From positions 62,001-126,000 of the forward strand of contig JAEZRV010000008.1 in NCBI GenBank assembly GCA_023444055.1: a stretch of DNA of 64,000 nucleotides. The letters run 5' to 3'. Position 1 is the first letter of the stretch, and each line of letters opens with the position of its first letter. The notes under the pieces were generated by a model. That model saw only the letters and a list, made by a program, of their open reading frames with translations. It had not been told where the DNA came from and did not search any database. Positions 17,096-26,742 of this stretch are shown here, piece after piece. This DNA comes from Bacillota bacterium (GTDB lineage Bacteria > Bacillota > Clostridia > Acetivibrionales > DSM-1351). Made by a program: the position numbers and the translations under genes.

Positions 17096-18976
17096 ATGAA
17101 AGATATATTAATAGATATAAACGAGCTTACAGATAGTCGTGAGATGTATCAGGCAAAGCCTCATTCCTTTGTATGGATATTTACATATATTATTATTGCA
17201 CTGGTAGTGGTTGCAGTTGTATGGGCAGGCTTTGGCAAAAAAGAAATTGTAGTTAAGTCAAGCGGGCAGGTCAGACCGGAATCAGGCATAAGCACAGTTA
17301 AAAATATTGTTGCTGGAGAAGTAGAAAATGTAAATTTTAAGCAGGGTATAACAGTAAAAGAGGGCGATGTATTATACACAATTAAGCACGATAATCTTTT
17401 AGTAGAGAAAGAGGCTCAAAGTAAACGGCTTTCAGACCTTCAAAAAGAATTATCAAATTTAAATATATACAGAAAATCTATTATGACAGGTGTCAATGAG
17501 TTCGATAAAAGTACTGAGCCTATGTACTATGAAAAGGTAAGAAAGTTGCTTTTAGATATACAATATTCACAGTCTGACACAAATTATAAGATAACAAAGC
17601 TAAACGAGGAAAAAAGTATCAATAGTAGTCAACTTTCCAAATGCCAGACTGAAATATCTTGTCTTAATAATTATATTAAATCATTGGATGACAAAAAAAA
17701 CTACTTAAATGGCAATAGTGAAATTGAAAGTAACTATGGCAAAAAGTATGAAAACTACCTAATTTCTCAGAGAGAAATTGAACGTAAATATAATTCACAA
17801 TCAAGTGAGATTAAAAAAAATAGTTTTGAGGCTTTAAAGCAATCGCTGCAAGAGGAAAAAGCAATATTAAGTGCATATAATACTCTGAAAAAGTGTGTAA
17901 ATGAAGAAGAAAACTATTTTTCAACAAGTGACAGGCATAGATCTCTTTACACTGATTATCAATATAAACTTAATACTCTCAGAAGTACTTATGAGGAGCA
18001 AAAACGTGTATATGAGGCGTATGAGGCATTAAGTGATGTTGCTATATCAAAGTCTGAGCTTGAAAGTGCAAGAATACAGATGCAAAAGGCAGAAGGTGAG
18101 TACATCAATTTCAGAAGCAACTTTCTATCAGATATTAATAAAACTATCAGTGAAAAAGAAATAAGAGTAGCAGAGCTGGAAAGCAGTGTTTCAGGTACAT
18201 TAGATAAAGAAACTCTATTGGAATTAAATGATAATGATAAAGAGAATACTTTAAAAAAGCTTTATCTTGAAGAGAGACAGGCAGCTTCAGACTTAATAGA
18301 AAAACTTACAGACAGTATTAATTCACTGGAGCTTAATATAACCTTGGGAAAGGCTGAATTAAAAACGATAACAGATGCCGCAGGGGAGAATGAAAAAAAG
18401 CTTGATTATTCATTGGTTGAAAGAACTAGAGTGCAGGAAATTGTTGCAACGGATGAAAAAATAAAAATTACCACAGACAATATTGCCACAATTGAACAGA
18501 ACATAAAAAAGCTACAACTAGACATTAATAATGCAATAGTCAGAGCTAATGTAGATGGTGTAGTAAATGTAGTGTCAGAAATATATGAAGGAGACTTTTT
18601 AGCAAGTGGAAATGAGATTTTGACGGTTATACCAGACAAGAATTCTGCCTTTACAATGCAAATATTAGTAAATAATAAAGATATAGGAGAAATACATACA
18701 GGAGATACAGTAAAGTACAGTTTTGCAGCACTTCCATATCGTGAGTATGGACAGGTGACAGGGAAAATAACCAGTATATCGAAGGATGCAATAACAGACC
18801 AGAGCACAGGACAGAGTTTTTATACTGTTGAGGCTACTGTTCCAAATGCAAAGCTTCTAAGCAAGTCAGGAAAGCAAGGAGAAATTAAGATAGGCATGTT
18901 GTGTGAGGTAAATGTTATAACAAAACAAAAAAGCTTTTTAAGGTACTTTCTTGAGGAGATTAATTTGCTGGATTAG
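17096..18976 (+). CDS. HlyD-family secretion adaptor with long coiled coil
   Basis: A 626-residue membrane-fusion-type protein that partners the C39 exporter. One N-terminal membrane helix (about residues 25-47) is followed by a biotinyl-lipoyl half (VRPESGISTVKNIVAGEVE). A very long predicted coiled coil runs from about residue 100 to 465. The second lipoyl half and beta-barrel follow (ANVDGVVNVVSEIYEGDF onward). It is longer than LcnD-type adaptors because of the coiled coil. The start ATG 17096 is chosen from AAAGGAGGATGAG just upstream and lies one base after the exporter stop. Confidence 0.9.
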   Translation: MKDILIDINELTDSREMYQAKPHSFVWIFTYIIIALVVVAVVWAGFGKKEIVVKSSGQVRPESGISTVKNIVAGEVENVNFKQGITVKEGDVLYTIKHDNLLVEKEAQSKRLSDLQKELSNLNIYRKSIMTGVNEFDKSTEPMYYEKVRKLLLDIQYSQSDTNYKITKLNEEKSINSSQLSKCQTEISCLNNYIKSLDDKKNYLNGNSEIESNYGKKYENYLISQREIERKYNSQSSEIKKNSFEALKQSLQEEKAILSAYNTLKKCVNEEENYFSTSDRHRSLYTDYQYKLNTLRSTYEEQKRVYEAYEALSDVAISKSELESARIQMQKAEGEYINFRSNFLSDINKTISEKEIRVAELESSVSGTLDKETLLELNDNDKENTLKKLYLEERQAASDLIEKLTDSINSLELNITLGKAELKTITDAAGENEKKLDYSLVERTRVQEIVATDEKIKITTDNIATIEQNIKKLQLDINNAIVRANVDGVVNVVSEIYEGDFLASGNEILTVIPDKNSAFTMQILVNNKDIGEIHTGDTVKYSFAALPYREYGQVTGKITSISKDAITDQSTGQSFYTVEATVPNAKLLSKSGKQGEIKIGMLCEVNVITKQKSFLRYFLEEINLLD

Positions 18977-18997
18977 ATGGAGTTATTTAAGGTTGGA

Positions 18998-19100
18998 AGA
19001 AATTACTAATACATTTAAAGGAGGTGCCGAGTCCATGTCATTTCTGTCAAGGAAATGTACATTTCCTTTGTAGTTCTTGTGTAGAATGTGGGACATGGGC
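18998..19100 (+). repeat. Hairpin/micro-ORF repeat element, copy 1
   Basis: The element shares AGAAATTACTAATAC, ATTTAAAGGAGGTGCC and GTCCATGTCATTTCTGTCA with 29706-29788. A 9-bp stem pairs 19031-19039 with 19092-19100 (one G-T wobble). A micro-ORF at 19035-19073 (MSFLSRKCTFPL) begins behind its AAAGGAGG site. This copy alone contains an inserted 20-bp perfect palindrome, AAGGAAATGTACATTTCCTT. It precedes the TolC-like gene. Confidence 0.7.
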
Positions 19101-19106
19101 AAATTC

Positions 19107-20441
19107 ATGAAAAATAAATTTTTTAATAGAAAAATGCTTGCTAAATTGTTGATAATTAGTTTTCTTACGATGTTTATAAATAGTGCGGAAGCTGCTGAAC
19201 CAGTAAATTCAAATATAATAAAGTTAGACGGTTGGAGTCTTGATGATGAATATAATTTATCCTATGGAGAAGAAAAAAATACTACTTACACCTATAGTGA
19301 TTTTCAAAATTCATATAATAAAAATTGTCTTGATAAACAAATTAATGAACTCTCCCTTGAAAGTAATAATTTGCAATACCAGCAATATTGTCTTCAATAT
19401 GATAGCATTTGTGAGAGTGTCGCATATTACAAACAACTTGTGGATCAATATAATACTTTAGCGAAAACTTATGAGCTTGAAATGAATGCATCTACTGGAG
19501 CTGATAAGGATACAGCACAGCAAAACATGCAGCAAAGTCTTCTTACGGCAAAAACATATGAAGCAGAATTGGCATCTGCGGTTCTAAAAAAAGCTGAGAT
19601 ATACGTTAATAGGGAGAATTGTCTTTTTGTCAAAAATAATGATACAATGCTACAACATCAGCAGTACGTTTCTCAAATTGCAGATTTAAGAGATTCTGTT
19701 TATGAATTAAAGCTACTTCGAGAAAAAAAAGATTTACAAGGTACATATGCAGAGTATGCAAAGCTACAAGAGAATGAGCAAAGTATAAACAAATCAAAGG
19801 ATATGGCCTTTCAAGCATATATTGATGTATTCAGTTCTGATTATGATTATTATATAAATCAGCAGGAGTTAATAAAACAGCAATATGAAAATCAATTTGA
19901 ACAGCTTCTTAGTAATTCTGGTGTTTCAACCTCACAAGGAATTGTTATAAAAAATATAAAAAGTTTAGAAGACAACCTGCATGTAACATATGATTCACTT
20001 GAAAGCGGTACTGATAAAACAGATGTTAAAGAAAAACAACTTAAGGATAAGAATAGGATTATTGACGGAAAAATAAAAATACTAAAAGAATATTATTCGG
20101 ACAATTCAAATGAAGTAAGGCTTGCACAAAATGAAAAGACTCAAACAAGTTTGGAACTTTATAAATGGCGTATTCAAAGGAAAATTATTTTAAAAAATAC
20201 ATACGCATTATATAAGAGTAAGCATAACGAAATCAGTATTATCGAAAAAAAAGCAAAGGCAATGCATAATAAATATATTATGTTATTAAATAAATATAAT
20301 TTTGGATTGACTGATAAAATTACAGTAAAAGAAGCAGAGTTAAACTTTATGCAAAGCAAATATAATTTATGGAATACTCTTTTTGAGTATTCAAATGCCT
20401 ACAGTAAAATTGAAAAATATATTAGTGGGAAAATAAATTAG
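19107..20441 (+). CDS. TolC-like exported coiled-coil protein
   Basis: About 444 residues with a signal peptide (Lys-rich start, hydrophobic core, cleavage likely after INSAEAA). The remainder is almost wholly alpha-helical with Gln/Tyr/Leu heptads, in two helical-hairpin-like halves. That resembles the repeat organisation of TolC-family outer-membrane efflux proteins. Its place after a C39 exporter and HlyD adaptor matches a type I secretion operon. In a monoderm cell a true outer-membrane channel would be out of place, so it may be a periwall secretion accessory. In-frame ATGs at 19086 and 19095 lie in the upstream repeat and are alternative starts. Confidence 0.65.
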   Translation: MKNKFFNRKMLAKLLIISFLTMFINSAEAAEPVNSNIIKLDGWSLDDEYNLSYGEEKNTTYTYSDFQNSYNKNCLDKQINELSLESNNLQYQQYCLQYDSICESVAYYKQLVDQYNTLAKTYELEMNASTGADKDTAQQNMQQSLLTAKTYEAELASAVLKKAEIYVNRENCLFVKNNDTMLQHQQYVSQIADLRDSVYELKLLREKKDLQGTYAEYAKLQENEQSINKSKDMAFQAYIDVFSSDYDYYINQQELIKQQYENQFEQLLSNSGVSTSQGIVIKNIKSLEDNLHVTYDSLESGTDKTDVKEKQLKDKNRIIDGKIKILKEYYSDNSNEVRLAQNEKTQTSLELYKWRIQRKIILKNTYALYKSKHNEISIIEKKAKAMHNKYIMLLNKYNFGLTDKITVKEAELNFMQSKYNLWNTLFEYSNAYSKIEKYISGKIN

Positions 20442-20627
20442 CCAGGATATCTGGTATTACTTACAACTAAGAGTATAAGATTATTTATTATGTTTATTAT
20501 ATTGTTTACTTAACGAAGTAGGTATAGGAAATACTATTTCATATGTTATAATTTATTAAAAAGGGCATTGGATAAAAGTAAAATTTAAGTAACAAACATA
20601 CCATAAAACAAAAGGAGATTATTTAAA

Positions 20628-23600
20628 ATGAAAAAAATTTTATCATTTACATTGGCATTGTGCTTGATTTTAACTATGTGCTTCCAAGTTACAACTAACA
20701 CAAATGCTGCTGAGGATGCACTAAAGCCGCTTCCACAGGTGGGAGATGTGATTTCAGGCTTTAAAGCAATTGAATTAGACAATCTGGATTTAGTTAATTC
20801 AAAGACTGTAATGTTTGCACATGAAAAAACAGGTGCAAAGCTCCTATACATACAGAGTAAAGACATTGACAGATCATTTGACATTACATTTAAAACACCC
20901 GCAGTAGATAATACTGGTGCTAATCATATACTTGAGCATATATCAGTATCTGGTTCACAAAAGTACCCATTAAGAGATGTCTTGTTTACTATTGCAAATC
21001 AAACTTATAGCACATTTGTAAATGCTTTTACATTTCCAACAGCTACATCATATCCGCTATCATCTATGAGTGAGGAACAGCTACTCAAATTGACTGATGT
21101 ATACTTAGATTGTGTATATCATCCTTCGGTTTATACGGAAAAAAATATTTTTTCCAGAGAAGCTTGGAGATATGAAATGGCTGATGAAAATGCACCTTTA
21201 GAAATTAAAGGAGTAGTTTACAATGAGATGAAGGGTGCGTTAGGGAATATTTCATCTGCTGCTAGCAGCAATGTTATGAAAGCATTATTCCCAAATAGTG
21301 TTCAGGGCAATATTTCTGGTGGTAATCCTGATGATATAAAGAAATTGACATATGAACAGCTAATAAAGACACATGATACATATTATCACCCCTCAAATTC
21401 ATTAATGGTACTTTATGGAAATCTTAATTATGAAAGATTTCTGAAATTAATTAATGATGACTATTTATCAAAATTTGACAAGGAAGAAATAAAGATAGAT
21501 ACAGGTAAAGTAAAGCCTTTTACTAAAAAGGTGGAGGAGTCATTTAAGTTCCCTGTTGCGGCTACAGCAAATACTAAAAATGCTTCTCAATTTGATTATG
21601 CTTATGCAATATCTGATGCTACTGAGGAAGATTCACTTGGGTTAGCTGTCATTGCAGCACTGTTAAATCAAGAGACATCCCCTTTAAAAAAAGCTTTTAC
21701 TGGGAAGCAAATAGGCGGAAATGTTACTGTTAGCTATAATGATACAATTGTACAGCCTGTATTGACTTTTACAGTGCAAAATGCAGATGAAAGTAAAGCG
21801 GCAGAATTTAAGAAACTAGTTGATAAGTGTATGAGTGATATAATTAAAACTGGTTTTGATAAAGATGCTACAGACGCTATGATTTCAGCATCTTTATTGA
21901 GTAATTCTAATTTTACAGAAATAGGGAATGTTGGAGTTAATTTATCAGCTTTGATAGCTTACACGTGGGCAAATAGCGACAATACAGATTATTTGTTTAA
22001 TGTATTAGACAACTTAAAAAGTATTCAGACTAAATCAAAAGATAATTATTTAGAAGGTTTGGCAGAAAAATATATTGTTAAGAATAACCATGCTGCATTA
22101 GTAACAACTGTTCCAACAGCTGGACTTGCGGAAAAACAAGCGAGTGATGAAGTTAAATATTTATCTGATAAAAAGGCAACTCTTAGTAAGGAAGAGATAA
22201 GTAATATAATAGCTAATACTAAGTCATACAATGAATGGAACAGCAAGGAAACAAATCAAGATGTTATTGATGATTTACAAGCTGTTAAGATATCAGATTT
22301 GCCAGAAGAGTCTAAAAACTATAAAATTAATGAAACAGCGGGTTCTAATGGTATAAGAATGTTGTCAGCAGGAGCAGATGTTGGAGAAATACAAACAACA
22401 TCTTTGTTAATGGATGCATCAGGTGTACCTGTTGAAAAGTTACATTATTTGCAGCTATATTCTAGCCTGCTAGGAAAGCTTGATACAAAAACATATACTC
22501 GGGATGAACTCAATACGAAGGTTATGAGATATTTAGGCGGAGCTGGGTTCAACTTATCTACAATAACAAAAGAAGCTAAAAAGCAATTTAATCCATACTT
22601 GATGATTTCATGGATGGGATTAATAGGTGAGTACAATCAACAGGTTGAATTAGCAAAGGATATCCTCCTAAATACAAAGTTTGATGATAGCAATGTTATT
22701 TTAAATAATGTTAAATCTCAAATAGCAAACTGGAAAACATCTTTTACAAGCGAACCTTTGAATGTTCAGGTTAGTAGAATTTCAGCTCAGTTTGATGAAA
22801 ATTCAAATTATCGGAACTATATTTCAGGGATAGAGTATTATGATTTCTTAACAGAGCTGGAAAAGACTTTAACGTCTAATCCAAAGTCTGTAGTCGCTGA
22901 ACTAGAAGGAATTAATAAGCTGGTTATTAATAAAACCAATATGATAACAGCATTTGCAGGTAACAAGAACAATATAAAAAAATATGAAAATACCATAAAG
23001 TTAATAACAGATGCATTACCTGCTCAAAGTATAACTAAGCAGGACTATACAAAAATTCCAAAGCCTGCTCTAAGAGAGGGAATAGCTGTAGATTCAACAG
23101 TTCAATACAATATGATATATGCGACCTATGATAAAATGGGTTCAGAGTTTAATGGAAAGTATATTCCAATTGGGTCAATAATAAATGAAAATTATACAAC
23201 ACCTAAAATCAGACTTGGAAATGGTGCCTACGGTAATATTGAGGAATTTTCTTCAAATGGATTTTTATTAGCATCATATCGTGACCCTAAAATTAAGGAA
23301 ACCTTTGAAATATTTAATGGATTGCCTGAATATTTAAAGAATATTACAATGACTCAAGAGGATTTAAATAGGTACATATTGAAGTCCTTCAGTACTTACT
23401 CGGCTCCAAAGGGAGAACTTGTTGGAGCAGGAAACGCAATAGACGGCTACCTTTCAGAAAAGCCAGCTGATGAGAAAATAAAGATTTTACGCGAAATTAA
23501 ATCTTTAACTGTTCAGGATGTAAAAGATTCAGCTAAAATGGTTGAAAAATTCCTTAAAAATGGAGCTTATTCAACTGCAGGTAGTATACAAAAACTGACT

Positions 23601-24032
23601 GAAAACAAAGAACTTTATGATGCTATAGTTGCTTTTGACCAAGGTCCAGCAGAAACCTTAACAAGAGCTCAATTTTTTGAAATGTTATTGGCAGGGGTTC
23701 CAGATACACTTACTTTTGCAAAGCAAAATGGATTAATAACTGGTGATGGCAAAGGCAATTATTTTGAAAACAAGAAGATTACAAGGCAAGAGCTTGCTGT
23801 TATTATATCAAAAGTAGCTGGTATGAACGGATTGAAACTGAGCGGAGAAGAGGTTAAAATATCTGACATGAATTCTGTAAGTTCATATGCAAAAAATAGT
23901 GTTAAGGCAGCAGTAAACTCAGGCGTTATCAAGCTAGATGACAAAGGAAATTTCAATCCTAAAGCAGAAATTACTGCATCAGAAATTCAGACGATGCTAA
24001 CAGATTTGGTTAATAAATTGTCTGGGAAATAA
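20628..24032 (+). CDS. Secreted M16C (presequence-type) metalloprotease with C-terminal SLH-like region
   Basis: A 1134-residue exported protein. The signal peptide ends near TNTNAAED. The inverted zinc motif is H100-I-L-E-H104, with a third ligand expected in the VVYNEMKGALGN helix. Four M16 half-domains follow, as in presequence proteases and peptidasome PreP. The last 130 residues (from LTRAQFFEML) read as SLH-type repeats (ITRQELAVIISK, ASEIQTML), which would hold the enzyme on the cell wall. M16C enzymes degrade unfolded peptides rather than large proteins. Its position next to peptide export genes suggests it may clear leader fragments or peptides outside the cell; that is inference. 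Confidence 0.88.
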   Translation: MKKILSFTLALCLILTMCFQVTTNTNAAEDALKPLPQVGDVISGFKAIELDNLDLVNSKTVMFAHEKTGAKLLYIQSKDIDRSFDITFKTPAVDNTGANHILEHISVSGSQKYPLRDVLFTIANQTYSTFVNAFTFPTATSYPLSSMSEEQLLKLTDVYLDCVYHPSVYTEKNIFSREAWRYEMADENAPLEIKGVVYNEMKGALGNISSAASSNVMKALFPNSVQGNISGGNPDDIKKLTYEQLIKTHDTYYHPSNSLMVLYGNLNYERFLKLINDDYLSKFDKEEIKIDTGKVKPFTKKVEESFKFPVAATANTKNASQFDYAYAISDATEEDSLGLAVIAALLNQETSPLKKAFTGKQIGGNVTVSYNDTIVQPVLTFTVQNADESKAAEFKKLVDKCMSDIIKTGFDKDATDAMISASLLSNSNFTEIGNVGVNLSALIAYTWANSDNTDYLFNVLDNLKSIQTKSKDNYLEGLAEKYIVKNNHAALVTTVPTAGLAEKQASDEVKYLSDKKATLSKEEISNIIANTKSYNEWNSKETNQDVIDDLQAVKISDLPEESKNYKINETAGSNGIRMLSAGADVGEIQTTSLLMDASGVPVEKLHYLQLYSSLLGKLDTKTYTRDELNTKVMRYLGGAGFNLSTITKEAKKQFNPYLMISWMGLIGEYNQQVELAKDILLNTKFDDSNVILNNVKSQIANWKTSFTSEPLNVQVSRISAQFDENSNYRNYISGIEYYDFLTELEKTLTSNPKSVVAELEGINKLVINKTNMITAFAGNKNNIKKYENTIKLITDALPAQSITKQDYTKIPKPALREGIAVDSTVQYNMIYATYDKMGSEFNGKYIPIGSIINENYTTPKIRLGNGAYGNIEEFSSNGFLLASYRDPKIKETFEIFNGLPEYLKNITMTQEDLNRYILKSFSTYSAPKGELVGAGNAIDGYLSEKPADEKIKILREIKSLTVQDVKDSAKMVEKFLKNGAYSTAGSIQKLTENKELYDAIVAFDQGPAETLTRAQFFEMLLAGVPDTLTFAKQNGLITGDGKGNYFENKKITRQELAVIISKVAGMNGLKLSGEEVKISDMNSVSSYAKNSVKAAVNSGVIKLDDKGNFNPKAEITASEIQTMLTDLVNKLSGK

Positions 24033-24107
24033 TTTGGGATATGGTGACTGCTTAAAAATATACTTGTAATACAAAATAAAGAGATAATAAAATAAATTAG
24101 AAACAAT

Positions 24108-24153
24108 AAAAACCTTGAAAAGTTGGACGAAGCCGACTTTTCAAGGTTTTTTT
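24108..24153. terminator. Bidirectional terminator between the protease and asnB
   Basis: AACCTTGAAAAGT pairs with ACTTTTCAAGGTT across a short loop. A-rich sequence lies on one side and T7 on the other, so it can stop transcription from both convergent genes. Confidence 0.9.
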
Positions 24154-24176
24154 GTGTGACGAATATCACACATTCT

Positions 24177-26060
24177 TTACACTATCCTAACCCCATACTC
24201 CCTAAACCAATAATCTAGCTGAATCAGCCACGCAATAAGCTGTGGTCTGCCCATTAGTTGTCCATACCAGGTAATGTTACTGCTGGACTGGAGTATAGTT
24301 AGTGTATCGGGATGAATAATATCTTTTAAAACTGAGTTTGGACTCTTTATAGCTTGTTGGAACATATCTATTATAATTGCTTCATATAAAGGGTTATGTG
24401 TTTTTGGGTATGGACTCTTCTTCCTATGCAGAATTTTATCTGGAAGATATTGACTCATTGCCGCTCTCAGAAGTGATTTTTCTTCACGATTTTTATATTT
24501 AATATTCCAAGGAACATTAAAAACATATTCAAGAATTCTATGGTCGGAAAATGGAACTCGAACTTCTAATCCACTTGCCATCGACATACGATCCTTTCGC
24601 TCCAAAAGAGAAGCCATGAACCATTTTACAGAGAGCCATGTTGCAATTCTACTAGTTCTCATGCTTTGGGATTCTTTACTTACTAAAGGACACTCATTTT
24701 TACTGTCAAGGTACATTTGCTTTGCATAGTCTAGCCCTTGTATTGGTTTTGCAAAATCAGAATTAAAGAAAAATGCTCTTGAATCTGGGTCATGAATCCA
24801 AGGGAAAAAATCTCTGTGCAGCATTTCTGATTTGTAGAACCAAGGATATCCACCAAATATTTCATCAGCACATTCACCACTTAGAGCAACAGTGTGACGT
24901 TTTTTTACCTCACCACAATAATAAAGCAGTGATGAATCAATATCAGCCATACCCGGAAGATCCCTATATTTTACGGCAGTTTGCAGAAGGTCAGCTATTT
25001 TTTGTTGACTTACAGTTAAAACTGTGTGATCTGTTCCAAGATAATTTGCTAACCAAACAGCATAATCATCATCACTTTCGGGCTGGAATTTGCTCTTAGA
25101 AAAATGCTGTTTGTTTCCTTCGTATTCAAAGGAATAAGTTGATAAATGAGGATCAGCTTTTAGTGAGCTGTCAATGTCTTTTCCGATAATCGTGCTATTG
25201 CAAACTGATTTTTGATTACCGTCCATTGCCACAGCTGTTACGATAGAAGAGTCTAGGCCACCTGATAGAAATGTACATAGGGGAACATCAGAAACCAATT
25301 GCCTGTGAATAGCATCAGTTAAAAGAGTTTTAGTTTTTTCTATAATAGTAGCTTCATTATCTTCCAAATGATATGCCTCTAATGTCCAATATCTATACAG
25401 ATTTAACCCGTTTTCATTAAATATTCCATGATAACCGGGGGATATTTCAAGTATGTTTCTGAAAATACCATTATTAGAAGGACGCATAGGGGAAAGATAA
25501 AGCATCTGCCATATGCCTTCATTATCAATTTCAGCTTTGACTTGAGGATGTTTTAGTATTGCTTTGATTTCAGAGGCAAAGATGAGGCTGTTACCTAGTA
25601 TTGTATAGAAGAAAGGTTTAACCCCCATCCTGTCTCTGGACAAATAAACCTGCTGGTCTGCAGCATCATAAATAGCAAAAGCATATATTCCATTTAGTTT
25701 TTCAGAGCATTTCATACCCCAAACGGCATAAGAGTACACAACTACTTCTGTATCACAGTGAGTTTTGAAATGAACACCACAGTTTATGAGCTCCTCTCTA
25801 AGTTCATTAGCATTGTATATTTCACCATTATAGATTATTGTGTACATCTCGCCTTCAAATGTAACTGTCATAGGCTGTAAACCATTTTCTACATCAATTA
25901 CCGCCAATCTGTTATGTGAAAAACATACATAATTATTCCTATAAAAGCCACTTTGGTCAGGCCCTCTGTGGCCCATAGTTTTATTCATTTCATTAAGTAC
26001 TTCTTGAGCGACACCTAAAGTTGTGTCCTTAAAATTAATTATTCCTAGAATAGAGCACAT
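24177..26060 (-). CDS. asnB: Glutamine-dependent asparagine synthetase
   Basis: Makes asparagine from aspartate, ATP and glutamine. The 627 residues start with the class II amidotransferase domain; Cys2 (MCSILGIINF) is the nucleophile after Met removal. The synthetase domain carries the PP-loop FLSGGLDSSIVTAV near residue 265 and the ALSGECADEIFGGYPW segment. The RKKSPYPKTHNP motif near the C-terminus is also typical. Length is normal for the B-type enzyme. GGGGGAATT precedes the start. The leader contains a hairpin with an AATGGC loop, like the other glutamine-related genes in this window. Confidence 0.95.
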   Translation of the reverse strand: MCSILGIINFKDTTLGVAQEVLNEMNKTMGHRGPDQSGFYRNNYVCFSHNRLAVIDVENGLQPMTVTFEGEMYTIIYNGEIYNANELREELINCGVHFKTHCDTEVVVYSYAVWGMKCSEKLNGIYAFAIYDAADQQVYLSRDRMGVKPFFYTILGNSLIFASEIKAILKHPQVKAEIDNEGIWQMLYLSPMRPSNNGIFRNILEISPGYHGIFNENGLNLYRYWTLEAYHLEDNEATIIEKTKTLLTDAIHRQLVSDVPLCTFLSGGLDSSIVTAVAMDGNQKSVCNSTIIGKDIDSSLKADPHLSTYSFEYEGNKQHFSKSKFQPESDDDYAVWLANYLGTDHTVLTVSQQKIADLLQTAVKYRDLPGMADIDSSLLYYCGEVKKRHTVALSGECADEIFGGYPWFYKSEMLHRDFFPWIHDPDSRAFFFNSDFAKPIQGLDYAKQMYLDSKNECPLVSKESQSMRTSRIATWLSVKWFMASLLERKDRMSMASGLEVRVPFSDHRILEYVFNVPWNIKYKNREEKSLLRAAMSQYLPDKILHRKKSPYPKTHNPLYEAIIIDMFQQAIKSPNSVLKDIIHPDTLTILQSSSNITWYGQLMGRPQLIAWLIQLDYWFREYGVRIV

Positions 26061-26096
26061 GATAATTCCCCCAAAACCATACTATTTTTTCACAGA

Positions 26097-26134
26097 AAAG
26101 AGACAATAAACATCAATGACGCCATTGTCTCTTT
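26097..26134 (-). promoter_or_regulatory. asnB leader hairpin with AATGGC hexaloop alternative
   Basis: An 11-bp perfect stem joins 26097-26107 to 26124-26134, and T-rich flanks make it terminator-like in both directions. On the asnB strand an alternative small stem GAC-AATGGC-GTC (26118-26129) overlaps the terminator's first arm. The small stem is only 3 bp plus a mismatch and two further pairs. The loop equals that in the glutamate synthase leader. Confidence 0.5.
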
Positions 26135-26282
26135 TTGTACTATAAAGTATATGTAATTCAGAGATAATTAGTGCATGTTTAAAGTAATAATAATAAAAAA
26201 ATATAAAAGAGATTTTGATAAGTAGTCTATAACAAAACAAATAATTACTAAATTGTTATTCTAAAAAATGTAAAATAGCATA

Positions 26283-26338
26283 TTGACGATTCTAACATCA
26301 TAAAATATAATATTAATATATTAGAAAATCCTAATATA
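26283..26338 (+). promoter_or_regulatory. arsR promoter and candidate ArsR operator
   Basis: TTGACG at 26283-26288, a 17-base spacer and TATAAT at 26306-26311 form a near-consensus sigma-A promoter. Just downstream the perfect inverted repeat TATATTAG-AAAATC-CTAATATA (26317-26338) covers the expected transcription start. It is a natural site for the ArsR repressor encoded next. Confidence 0.75.
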
Positions 26339-26360
26339 ATAATAAATTTGAGGTGTTTTT

Positions 26361-26675
26361 ATGTCAAACATGGGTAGCCAATTAATTTCAAATATATTCA
26401 AAGCACTTGCACATCCTACTAGAATTCAAATAGTAAAACTTCTAATGGATGGAGAACTGTGTGTATGTGATATTCTTCCAAATATTGATTCTGAGCAATC
26501 AAATACATCACAGCACCTTACAATATTGAAGAATCAAGGCATTGTTGAAAGCAGAAAAGATGGAGCTAAAGTTATATATTCCATAAAGCATACAGAAGTT
26601 AAAGAACTGATTCATCTTGCAGAATCAATTATTCTTAAGCAGATTGAAGAAACTAAAACTTTATTTTCGAAATAA
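26361..26675 (+). CDS. arsR: ArsR-family metalloregulator
   Basis: A 104-residue winged-helix repressor. The metal-binding helix reads GELCVCDI, with the Cys-Val-Cys pair used by arsenite-sensing ArsR. The recognition helix SNTSQHLTILKNQGIV follows. It heads the arsenic/redox operon and is preceded by a strong promoter with an inverted repeat over the start site, so it probably represses its own operon until As(III) binds. TTGAGGTG is the ribosome site. Confidence 0.92.
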   Translation: MSNMGSQLISNIFKALAHPTRIQIVKLLMDGELCVCDILPNIDSEQSNTSQHLTILKNQGIVESRKDGAKVIYSIKHTEVKELIHLAESIILKQIEETKTLFSK

Positions 26676-26742
26676 CCGAAAGAAAAGTATTCATTAGGTA
26701 GTAATTAATTGTGTTTTTAAGGAGTATTAAGCATTATAAAGT

